A DNA stretch of 25,857 nucleotides from Gnetum montanum. Lineage: Eukaryota > Streptophyta > Gnetopsida > Gnetales > Gnetaceae. The notes below the pieces were generated by a model. That model ran no database searches, had not been told where the DNA came from, and saw only the letters and a list, made by a program, of their open reading frames with translations. The position numbers were made by a program, and so were the translations under genes. The stretch covers positions 1 through 25,857 of the forward strand of contig MNCI01036765.1 in assembly GCA_015680685.1 (NCBI GenBank), written 5' to 3'. This document shows, one piece after another, positions 7,669-17,000 of the stretch (the first letter of the stretch is position 1; every line of letters starts with the position of its first letter).

Positions 7669-10505
7669 TCAAATGGTGGTACATGGTGGTGGTTCTTGAG
7701 GCTTCAAGGGACCTTCATTGGCTTCGTGCACCGATAGTGGTTGACACGGTTGTGGTTGTCCTGCAACTGCTACAACTTTAGGTGGGAGGCAGAAAGTAAC
7801 TAGAAGCGCTTTCATTTTCTCCTCCTTACTCTTGGGATCATGCACCATCCACATAGCTTTCCTAATGTTGGTTGGAATAGGCACATCCCTAGGATACATG
7901 ATTACTGGAAATACTTCCTTGACATTGATGAACCAGGTAGTGAACTGTTTACATTCAATGTTGAATGCTCACACTATGTTCTTCAGCTCATGGTAGTCAT
8001 TTATCCATCTAGCTAGTTCCTCAATGGTGGATCTTTAATCTGTGAATTAGCCTTTGAGGACTTTGAGTTTAGCATTAGGAATCTCAAGATTTTTCTTCGT
8101 GTCTTTGTGGTGTTTGAACTCAACCTTGTATAGTAGATCTGAGCTAGCAACCTATTTCTCCAATTCTAACCATAGTCATCTAAATATCAACATTACCAAG
8201 TTTGTGTAATAGAGATAGGCCAATTCCATATACTCTATCATCTCTTCAATCTGCAACTCCTTTAAGTAGATCTTTGCTTTGTTATAGGCATCAATCCCAT
8301 AGAGGATAGGCTGCCACATCTCTCTTCCTTATTAAAGTTACTGGAGGGCTCCATTAAGTTTAGCCATTTCCATCTAGATTTCTTTCTCATTAATTTCCTT
8401 TTGCATACCAATGTAGTCCCTGTAGTGTTTTTTCAATTTCTTAAAATTAAGAGCTTTGTTCTTCCAGGTGGCAATTTTGGTAGCAGACTTTTGTCGTAAG
8501 GTGTGTACCTCCTTCATTAATAAATTGTTGTTCTCTATGGCCAATTTCCTTAGTTCAGTGTTGACTTTGGCAAGCTGCTCCTACTATTGATGAATGAATT
8601 TTTACATTTGGTCTCTCTAAGCATCAACATTTCATAGGCGATGATTTTGCACGATCAATGCCTCATTTTGTTGGCACATCTGATTCAAGTCCTTTTTGAT
8701 TTAACGCATTTTAGCTTTTTCCATGGATTGTCTGAAGATGGTCATTACCACTTCCTCCTTAGCCTTTTTAAATCAATTTTAAAGATATTTGATAGCTTCA
8801 TCTATTCTCATTGATGGGATGAGGATTGTTTGTTCTACAAGTCGGGCATAAAGTTCAGCAACCTCCATAGTCAAGTGTTGATTTTGCTCTTGGGCTATTT
8901 CTAGTTGCCCCTTCAAAATGATGCATCTGCTCCTTGCATTCAGCAGCTCCAACTAGGTTGCAATGACGTTCTTTGAAAGATCAAAGATATCTAGAGTCAG
9001 TTGCCTAGTTCCTACTAGTTGTTCTAGTAGTTGTTGATGCTGTGCTATGTTCAATTTTTCATTGACAATGCCTACGAAGGCTTGCACATCTAAGAGTGAA
9101 GATACATCTAGTACAAACACTGTAGGTGCATTTAATGCTTCAGCTACATAGTCAACAATGAATTCTACCATTATCTCCTACCCTTGGTGCTACATCACCA
9201 AGATAGTTGCCTGTTCACCTTCCTCTAACCTTACCAAGAATGTGGTAGCATTCTTAGAGTTTTCTGGAATAGATGATGTGTTGCTAATGACACCATCACC
9301 TCCCTAGCATTAGGATCTAACCTTAAAGATAACTATGTTCTTTGGGCATAGAAAATGGAACCACCCTTCTCCATCTAGCTAACTATTCATGCCACTTCAT
9401 TAAGGTGACTCTTTGCTAGCCAACAAATAGATGGATCCACCCCATTCGTTCTTGCTTGCTACTCTTATTTTCTCAAGAGTTGCTCATGGATTTTTTCTAG
9501 ATGTTCAAGTGTTGCATCAGCCTCTGGTGTGGTTTCCTGAGTGGGTGATGGTGGTGGTAGCTCCTCTTCTTAAGTGGTTGTTGGTATCTTATCCTTCATG
9601 ATTTTAGCCCATGAGGCTAAGGGAGCATGCTTGAGAGTGCCATTTGAATGGCAAACAATATACTACCCTCTTGTAAGATTTCCTAATAAGGTATGGAAAG
9701 GGCAGGGTCTTCCTTCCACATTCATTCTTCTTATAGATCTTCAAATAAATTAGTTGTGGAAGGTTTATGGGAAAATTTTTTCTTAGAGTGATGCATGCTT
9801 GAGTAGAAAAAGTAGTCACCTTACTTGACCTCATTATTGGATTGAGGTGATAGGCTGCAATCTTGAAATAAATTCGCTTTGCCATTGTGAGTGCACCATA
9901 CTTTTTACATTCCACCCTATAGCATTGCTAGGTCCACTTCCTTTTTACCTTAGGATCAGCTTTTGTTGATATCTTTGCCAATTGTGTTCCAATGTTTGGT
10001 AACCCCAGCGCCTATGTGATGGCCTCCACTGAGTAGGGCACTTGAATATCCTTGATTTCTACAGCGAACACTAGTCTTCGGCTATTCTAGAAGAGATAGG
10101 TCTCTCCCATGTACCACTCCCCACTAGACGTGATAATTGGTCACATGGGAGAGGCTTGCAATTATGTCTTGACACCCTCTAGAGCATTGTCCAAAAATGG
10201 CCTGAATTTCATCTTTTGAAGAACTGATTTGGATCTCTCGAGACTTAATGATGTTTATGCAGGCTTGAGTTAAAGTGACCTCAAGCCTTGGCATAGGTCC
10301 AGGCACTTCTCCTCATTGAAATTTTTCTATAGGCACTTTTTCTTTTGGAATTTGTCAAACATATTCCACTTTGGGCTCTTCACAAAGAGGTCCCATTGCA
10401 TGGGTTTCCTCTTGCTGTTCTTGGCCTTGTTCTTGCTAGCCACTTCTAGCTCTAGGTCACTTCTCTCATGGTTGTGAAGGTTCTCCTCCTTGTAGATGTT
10501 TTTGT
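7669..10505 (-). pseudogene. Extra ORF between integrase and 3' LTR, decayed
   Basis: Minus-strand pieces at 10505-10310 and 10083-7669 share one frame; the piece 10306-10124 is shifted. Together they span about 940 codons in the sense of the element. The N-terminal part is very basic (K-N-K-A-K-N-S-K-R-K, about 10390-10440, NLS-like). Next comes a region with V-E-I-K-D-I-Q-V-P-Y-S-V-E-A-I-T and A-L-G-L-P (about 10000-10080), then L-P-F-P-Y-L-I-R-K (about 9690). This spacing recalls the 'putative plant transposon protein' domain found in extra ORFs of Athila-like elements. The middle (about 8340-8720) is rich in K, E, L and Q with coiled-coil character. The end is P- and Q-rich, finishing P-P-P-C-T-T-I at 7669. 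I see no signal peptide or membrane helix. Many stops are single C-to-T changes. The function of such proteins is not established; the domain assignment is inference. Confidence 0.6.
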
Positions 10506-11589
10506 TTGGGTGTCATTTATAATCACAATATAACCATGGATTATAAATCATTGTGTAACCTTAAAAAAACTGGGATAACTTAACTCTTGAGGGTAGTTAC
10601 ACTTGACTAAGTTGTGATAATGGTTGATTTAATTAACTTAATTGTTATTTCTATTTATGCCTTATCATTGGTAAATCATCTTGGATATTGTTGGAAGGGT
10701 TAACTTGGAAAAATTTGATGTTTATATATGATTAAGGTTACTAACACTTGGGGGAGTTAGAAATTTTTTTAAATTTTCATTGAAAACCTGAAGGTTTGTG
10801 GTCACCACAATAAAGATCTTACCTTAGTAAATGTAGAGTTGAAAAATAGACTAATTTGTACAAATAGTTTGAAAGTTATGAACTTTCAAAGGTTTTGGAC
10901 TCTGAAAAATTGCAAAAATTCCCCATGTGTTATGAGAAAATTGCAAAAAATTCCAAAGTGTTTGGTGGTATATATAGTATTTTTGTACTACATTGACAAG
11001 GTCTCATCGATGTAACTTTTGACCACTGTTGACTTTGATCAAACTTTTAAAATATAGGGAATTTTTTGATGAAGTTGGGATCAAATGAAATTTTAAAAGA
11101 CTAAGAATAGTATGAACCCATAAGAAGAGGATGTTGAAGTTCATGATTTTGAAAAGGAGAGAAATTAATTTATTGTATGAATGCAATGAAGATTAAGGTA
11201 TACTGAGCAGTTTATATCATGGAAAATATGAAATATAAGATTGTAGTTAAGCCAAAAGCTATGTAGAAATAACCATAAAGCCAAAACAGCAATTGTAGCA
11301 TTGTTTCCTATCATAGAAAAGAAAATTTATTAGCAAAAATGAGAAAATATCACACTTAATCAAAAGAAACAAAAGAAACAAAATAAAGTAAAATACATAA
11401 GAAAGTGTAAAATAAGTAAGAAAGTTTAAAGGTACTAAAGATGGTGTAAAATTTAGAAAAATTTGAAATGTCAAAAAATTGTAAAATCAAAAACATGAAA
11501 AAACAAAAAGTTAGAAAAACTAGGAGGCCATGGTAATGATCATCATGGCTAGCCATCTCCTCCATGATTGAGTTGGAAGGTGGAGATTC
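10506..11589. other. Non-coding spacer inside the gypsy element
   Basis: About 1 kb between the integrase remnant and the extra ORF. It is AT-rich, with no convincing reading frame; short hydrophobic frames at 11259-11565 look like chance products of AAAT-rich sequence. At 10994-11012 it carries a single GACAAGGTCTCATCGATG word closely related to the LTR module at 7298-7391. Confidence 0.5.
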
Positions 11590-12229
11590 AAAAAATAGAA
11601 TGTGGATGTCTATCAGTTGAAACGGTATTTACACTGGCCAATCTTGGTTCTAAGAAAGGTTTAATTTGTGAGATATTGACCAGCTACTTTTTATTTGAAC
11701 TATCAAGTTTGTAAATTATCATGGTCCTAGAGGGAAATTTTAGATCAATTATATAAGGTCTCTCCCACAATGTTTGAAATTTTGCTTTTTGAGGTACATG
11801 TGTGGGGTTCTAGTAGGGAACCTTATCTCTTGGTTAAAACCTTACTTTCCTAATTCTAAGGTTGTGGTGTTGATTGCTAAATGCATTGTTCACCTCATTC
11901 AAAGATAGGACCAGTAAGCAATTTTTGTCTAGCATGTTGAGATTGATCAATCTTTCATTTTGTGCTAAACTTAGGTCAAGGTTTAGATCACAATCTGTTG
12001 AGAGTGTACAAAGCTCAAATTGAATTGGAAGTGTTGAAAGTTTCTCCTATACTAACTCATAAGAAGAATATCCAATAGAAAGTTTTCAAGTTGATTCGTA
12101 AGCCTAGAGAGCATAATTAAGTTTTGTGCTCCAATCCTTCCTATATTTGCTAATGGTTCACATTAATATTTTTGTAATCTCTATGGCTACCTTCTAGGCT
12201 TCATGGCCAAGTCAGTGTAGATGTAGTGC
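11590..12229 (-). pseudogene. Gypsy integrase C-terminal part
   Basis: In the frame whose first codon base is 12229, the translation starts A-L-H-L-H, equivalent to the conserved HPQ-GQ region at the end of the integrase core. It continues to R-K-D-W-S-T-K-L-N-Y-A-L (about 12100-12140), then S-I-G-Y-S-S-Y-E-L-V, and after a frame change R-P-Y-I-I-D and V-N-I-S-Q-I-K-P-F (about 11640-11740), as in the C-terminal domain of plant gypsy integrases. Stops replace several codons, including the Trp of A-L-W-A-Y (TGG to TAG). The zinc-binding part and the catalytic D,D-35-E core should lie upstream but are missing. Upstream is directly the beginning of RT in another frame. Confidence 0.8.
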
Positions 12230-12447
12230 TAGCATATCCTTAGATATATTCCTATTAAGAGTAGATATGACCAAGCAAAGGTTGTTGACCATTTATTCAC
12301 CACTTTTGACAGTTTTTCTTTTTGTTCAAGAGCAAGTTTGGAATTAATGATGATGAGTTTACCATTCTTTAAAAATGCATACTCCATTATGATTGGTAAA
12401 GTTTTTAGTTCTAAGGACTCCTTCTTGAAGTGATCAAGGATCTTCAA
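12229..12447 (-). pseudogene. Gypsy reverse transcriptase, N-terminal fragment only
   Basis: The minus-strand frame reads L-E-L-K-T-L-P, M-E-Y-A-F-L, I-I-N-S-K-L, then A-W-S and a G-I...R-I-C ending. This matches the protease-RT linker and first residues of RT in plant Ty3/gypsy pol proteins (ELKPLP, YAFL, AIGW, GISP-IC). It shares its frame with the protease at about 12770-13110. The match stops at about 12232, a few bases before integrase similarity begins. The fingers, the palm with its YxDD catalytic motif, and RNase H are all absent. Confidence 0.82.
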
Positions 12448-12769
12448 TTCTTCCTAATAGTTATCACCATCTTCATTAGAGAGTTGGAAATGGACTTGTT
12501 CAATTTTATCTATGCCTTCAACATATGCATAAGTTAAACTCTTAGATGGTTCCATGCATATTATGCTACTATCTAAATCAACTATTAGCCACTAGGTGCC
12601 CTCCTGCTTTGTGGCTGTTGCATACAAATACCTCTGAATATTAATTTCTTGCACACACTGATTACATGCCTTAATGTATGTGCTTTTGATTAATCAAATC
12701 TTTTGCATACAGTTGCACCTACTATTGCTATATGTGATGCATGGAATACACTTCTTCTTAATTTTGCCT

Positions 12770-13110
12770 AACTCATTTTCCTTAGATATTTCAAGAGATA
12801 GGTCCCTTATACCCATTTAGGCATTGACCGTGCTTAACCAAGCCCTTCCCATGATGATGGGAAAGTCACTTTTGTAGTTGTCCATCTTGATTACCAAAAA
12901 ATCAACAAGATAGGACCACCCATAAACTATGGTCACAATATCCTCTACTAATCCCAAAGGGACTGTGATCAATTAATCTACTAATTTTAGATGGATATTA
13001 CTCTTCTTAAGAGGTGATAGATTCCAAGCCTTGTACATATCATGGAAGATAAGGTTACCTCCAAAACTAGAGTCAAGAAGAGCCTTGCATGGCTCTTGTC
13101 TAGCAATTTG
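12770..13110 (-). pseudogene. Gypsy aspartic protease region
   Basis: In the same frame as the RT fragment, the translation contains A-L-L-D-S-S (13066-13074 for D-S-S), P-L-G-L-V-E-D-I, V-D-F-L-V-I-K-M-D and F-P-I-I-M-G-R-A-W-L-S-T. These follow the order of plant gypsy proteases: an active-site DTG or DSG motif, a P-x-G flap part, the DF-V segment, then a P-I-I-L-G-R-P-F-L-type motif. The active-site Gly is Ser (GGT-type to AGT), which would abolish activity. The enzyme would normally cleave the gag-pol polyprotein in virus-like particles. Confidence 0.8.
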
Positions 13111-13421
13111 TAGAAAGATGAGTAGACTTCCTATATTATATCTTTTTGTAGAAAATTTTCTACCTTGATCTAGTTAGAAACAACATGAGTTAGCATTATA
13201 ATGTGGATCCTAGATGGTACTTGGTTTGAAGGATGCTCAAATGTATTTAATGTAGAGGATGAGAGTGCTACAGATGTTGGATGATTGGCTAGAGTAGTTT
13301 GTGAGAGCTAGAGAGGACTGTTGGGTCAAAAGAAAGGTCATTTCCTTGATCAATTATCTAAATCACTTGCTTGAAAAACTGGTTGTGAGTGTACAACCCT
13401 TGTAGCATTTTGTTTTTGCAG

Positions 13422-15464
13422 CTATGGATGAATCTTACCTTGCATAGATGGAGTTGGAGGTAATTGGGTTAAAAGTTGAGGTGTAGGTGTAGAGAGATGT
13501 GGAGGATGGTAAGGATAAGAATATGGGTTTTCTCCTCGAGTAGATGGTGAATGTATTTTGTGGTACTCTATAGGATAATAGTGATGTTGGAATGATGCAT
13601 GACTTGCCAAACTTCTAGGGAAGATGGGTTGCTAAACATAGTACCTGCATGGATCTAGTTGAATAAAAGTGTATTGTTGCCTTGGCAATGGCATTCCCCA
13701 TGATTGTGGTTGGTACCACTATTGGTACTATTCATAAGGTTGTGAAGGAGATCCACTTGGGTAGTAAACTTGTTGATATTGGTGGAACTGCCTTGGATTG
13801 CCTTGAGGATAAGGTAATCATCTTGGAGCTTGTCTACATGCTAAGCAAGGATTTAATGTGTACACTCTAGACTTTTGTAAGTGTGACATCATAGGGTAGC
13901 ATCCCTTTGGATGTTCATATTGATAGATGTCACATTTAGTTTCATCATTAAAGTTAGATTCCATAACTTCCTCTACTACAACAGCTTTGCCCTTACCTCT
14001 TTGGTAGGCATGTTTAACTTCTTTTCACTGTCTATGATTACGATCACTATTTTGCTCTTTGGATTCTTCAGCAATCTTCAAAGTAGTTTGAAATTTTTCA
14101 TCCAAAGAGTCCCATAACTTATCAACCTTGGCTGAAATGTCAAAAATAGATTTTTAGATATTCAAGGTCTTTCTATTCACCACTTCATCAACTAGGGACT
14201 TCTCTTTATCAAAAAATCAATCCTCTCATTTTCTAATGGATGGGTTCCTATTATACTCTTTAGCACTCTCCCTTTTTCATAGCTCATCTTCTTATTTTTC
14301 TACCTACTCAATTAGCCTTTAGATATGATGAGCTCTCATTTCAAACAACTTCCCTTCAGCATACACCCTAAGGGTTCTTGTTTCTACTCTGAGTCCATCT
14401 ATGATGTGGCAAAGTTGTTCTCTTTAAGAGTAATCATGGCTAGGGCATCTATATAAGAGTGAATAGTATCATCCCATAGTGGCATCCAAGGGTTTTCGTG
14501 TTTCTTGTTTCTAGCCTTGGATTTTCCTTCTCAGATTAGACACTCTAAAGTATGTTTGATATTTGTCATTGAACAATTCTAACATTGTACTCCATCTTCA
14601 GATAGATTTTGGTTCTAAGCATTGACGCCAAATTTTAGCTTTCTTAATGAGTGTCCTTGGGAAAAGCTTGAATTTCTACCACTCATTCTTGATGCTCTAT
14701 AAGGCACAAGCATCTTGAAAAGCTTGTAGATGTATCTGTAGATCAAAATTATATCCCCACTCAAATCTTGGAATATTATTCATATCTAGGCACTTGATCC
14801 AACTATCCTTCATATGCCTGGTTAGGATTTTCACTACTATCATAATGTTAAGCATACTTCAAGTCACTAGTAAAGGTTCATCATCATCATCACTATGTTG
14901 ATGATGTTGATGATGGTTTTGACCATCCCTTCAATTTTGATAGCCTTCATGATCATTATCATTTCATTAATCACCTTCCTCACAGTTGTTTCGATGGTGG
15001 CTTCCATGAGAACCATTAAATGAAGAGGAATGTTTAGAATCAAATGAAAAGGATGAATAGGAAAGTGGACCACCATTGCCACCATGGTGTCCATCACCAC
15101 TCTTACTCTTTTTACAATCACCATCATTAGATCCCTTGTTATTGCAATTCAATTGAGTTCTTGAACCTGGTTTATGAACAATTGATCACAAGGTCAAGTT
15201 TATACCTTTTCCATTAGTAATAGGAGGTGGAGAATCTTCATGTTGAGAACTTTCCAAGGGAGGATCCTCATTGTCCTCTTAATCTATTAGGAACAAGGGG
15301 TTAGTGTAATGTTTTCCCTTTGTGAATTCATGTAGTCTCTCCTAATATTTCTCTTACTTACGTTGTATTTCAGTGGGATAATAGTTTTGAGTGTCATATC
15401 CATCCACAACGTACACTTCGTGAAGATATGCTATGCCCAACTTAATAAGGGTTTTAAATAGCAT
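13422..15464 (-). pseudogene. Gypsy gag (capsid and nucleocapsid) remnant
   Basis: One minus-strand frame is recognisable from an ATG at 15464 to about 13422, with a few stops (for example TAA, TAG and TGA between 15200 and 15360). It contains a Ser, Gly, His and Asn-rich stretch at 14967-15152; a retrotransposon gag motif L-F-P-R-T-L...A-K-I-W-R followed by S-I-x-R-W (about 14590-14670); a zinc knuckle C-D-I-Y-Q-Y-E-H-P-K-G-C at 13899-13934, in which the second Cys is Tyr; and a Pro, Gln, Tyr and His-rich C-terminus (13422-13610). Gag would form the particle and bind element RNA. The frame differs from that of the protease, so a frameshift lies between about 13420 and 13110. Confidence 0.72.
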
Positions 15465-15786
15465 TCTAGGCATAGATCTATGAAGGGCAAAATGACATTG
15501 CCCTCCATATCATGCCATCACATCTGTTCATCCTAATGTAGGATGAAGTGAAATTTAGCACAAACTCATCTAGACGGATGTATACCACCTTGCATTCCTA
15601 TGGGAACAGTGGTTTAGTATTTTAGGCTTACGAGAAGAAGAAGATATTTTGTAAAATGAAACAAAATGAAATTGTTAATGTGCTTTTATAATTTATGTAT
15701 AGTGGGAATGTTATTGACCTTTAGGTTTGTACAACAATATTAGTGTTATTCACTTAGACCTAAATAGTGCACATTCCACAAACAAA

Positions 15787-15806
15787 GTCCCTAGAAACGA
15801 TGGTAA
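15787..15806 (-). promoter_or_regulatory. Primer binding site of the gypsy element
   Basis: Directly inside the upper LTR, the minus strand reads TTACCATCGTTTCTAGGGAC. It matches the common plant gypsy site of the TTGGCGCCGTTGCCGGGGAC type at 13 of 20 positions. Five of the seven differences are C-to-T or G-to-A changes, so this is read as a deaminated primer binding site. Confidence 0.6.
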
Positions 15807-16456
15807 CGATGAGCAACAAGGTACCCCTATGGCCAACCATATGAATCACAAAGCATTCACATGTGATCCGGTCAAATTCCATGAACTTTATCATTTCCAA
15901 TGCAGTAGCACTTTAGGAAGTGAACATAGCCTTAAGGTCAATCATTGTCCTCCTAATTACACTTGTGATGCACGTTGATATGGTTAAGTGTAACTAAAGC
16001 ATTTGATTTTTATCATTTTGTATTTTATATTTTGGTGCTCAAAAAGTAGATAAAAGAAGTTTAATAAACTAATCTAATAAATAATTGAAAACATTATATG
16101 CATAAATAAAATAGCTAAACTATCCAAAGTGTAGCAAGATTTATCAAAAAACTCATCTTTATTGCTGGACACACTATCGTGCTAAGGTACAACAATGCTT
16201 GAATAAAGATTTGTACATCCAATGACTCCTATTATGGGCACTCAAGGGAAAAAATTCTAACTTTTAAATGGAAAAAATTCAAGCGCTTCGCTATTACTAA
16301 AATCTAGACTCTCGATAAATGTACCTGGTAGGTGCATATTTATAGGCAATGGACAAACACTACATCAATGAGGCCTTGTTGACATAGGGTGAGATGCATC
16401 GATGGGGCCTCATCCACAAGGCATCATAAATGCAGCCAACCAACGATGACTCATCA
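15807..16456 (-). repeat. 5' LTR of the gypsy element (650 bp)
   Basis: Homologous to 6519-7418 from the CGATGAG end (originally TGATGAG) to CTCATCA. It lacks about 250 bp present in the other LTR, with the break near 16068 between ACTAATC and TAATAAATAATTG. An open frame at 15727-15978 runs across the LTR border and is a by-product. Confidence 0.88.
16337..16345 (-). promoter_or_regulatory. TATA box of the 5' LTR
   Basis: The minus strand reads CTATAAATA, identical to 7268-7276 in the other LTR and at the equivalent distance from the LTR start. In an intact element this promoter would drive the genomic RNA. Confidence 0.65.
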
Positions 16457-16461
16457 ACATC
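16457..16461. repeat. Target site duplication, right copy (ACATC)
   Basis: Directly outside the upper LTR. It pairs with ACATT at 6514-6518. The copia reading frame leaves off here after a conserved L-H-M-D block. Confidence 0.75.
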
Positions 16462-17000
16462 CATATGTAGTAATTTAGGTCTTATCTTTATAATGAAAAT
16501 TCACAAGCGTAAAGATAACTCTAGATTGCTTACCATGTTGGCATGCATAATATACCTCTTCTAGATGACTTCCCTAAGGAGTGTCCTAGTCTTTGGTGCC
16601 ACAACCTATTGCTACTGATCTTAGAAATAAGCATTAGACATTGAGGCTACTCATTTATAGAATATAAATTATTTCTAGCTCAAGTAACATAAGCTTTAAA
16701 ATTTTTTTTCTTTATTCTCTAATATACATTTCTCATTGATGAAATAGATATTATAACATTCTCTTGAAAACTATCCTAATCTTAGTAAGTTATAATGTAA
16801 ATCATCAACAAAATAAACATAATGAACTTTAGGAAAATCATCATGAATTTTAACTAAGCTAATAACTCTTGCCATAAACTTACCTTTGTCACCAAAGCTT
16901 ACTTTCCCTTCATTAAAGGATTTTAGTGTGATAAATGTTGATCTATTATCAGACATATGTTGAGAGTACCCACTGTCAAGAAACCATGTTACTAGGCTAC
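16457..17000 (-). pseudogene. Copia protease and pre-integrase region
   Basis: The minus strand encodes W-F-L-D-S-G-Y-S-Q-H-M (DSG at 16969-16977), then F-N-E-G-K-V-S-F-G-D and V-D-D-L-H-Y-N-L-L. This is the typical copia protease with its active-site DSG intact and the Cys of D-S-G-C replaced by Tyr. After a frame change comes L-W-H-Q-R-L-G-H (16578-16604), the GAG-preintegrase motif. After another shift, L-H-M-D just before 16461 is the start of the integrase core, cut there by the gypsy insertion. Confidence 0.82.

Larger units (their letters stand above)
6519..16456 (-). mobile_element. Ty3/gypsy LTR retrotransposon, internally deleted, with an extra 3' ORF
   Basis: The element is bounded by two related LTRs (6519-7418 and 15807-16456), both with the terminal inverted repeat TGATGAG/CTCATCA; the first base of the upper copy's inner end has changed to C. 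Next to the upper LTR is a primer binding site (15787-15806), and next to the lower LTR a G-rich polypurine tract (7419-7430). The order on the minus strand is gag, protease, RT beginning, integrase end, extra ORF. The protease-RT linker resembles the L-E-L-K-P-L-P type seen in plant Athila-like and related gypsy lineages, and the end of the integrase resembles the RKDWSTKL type. Target duplications are ACATT at 6514 and ACATC at 16457. About 2 kb of pol appears to be missing. Total length is 9938 bp. Confidence 0.9.

Noticed and set aside
11259-11565. Hydrophobic minus-strand frames that might suggest a membrane (envelope-like) protein
   Set aside because: They arise from AAAT- and GAAA-rich plus-strand DNA, are on two overlapping frames, and lie in the non-coding spacer of the gypsy element.
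15727-15978. Plus-strand open frame of 83 codons
   Set aside because: It crosses the border of the 5' LTR and is antisense to the element. The homologous part of the other LTR does not keep it open.
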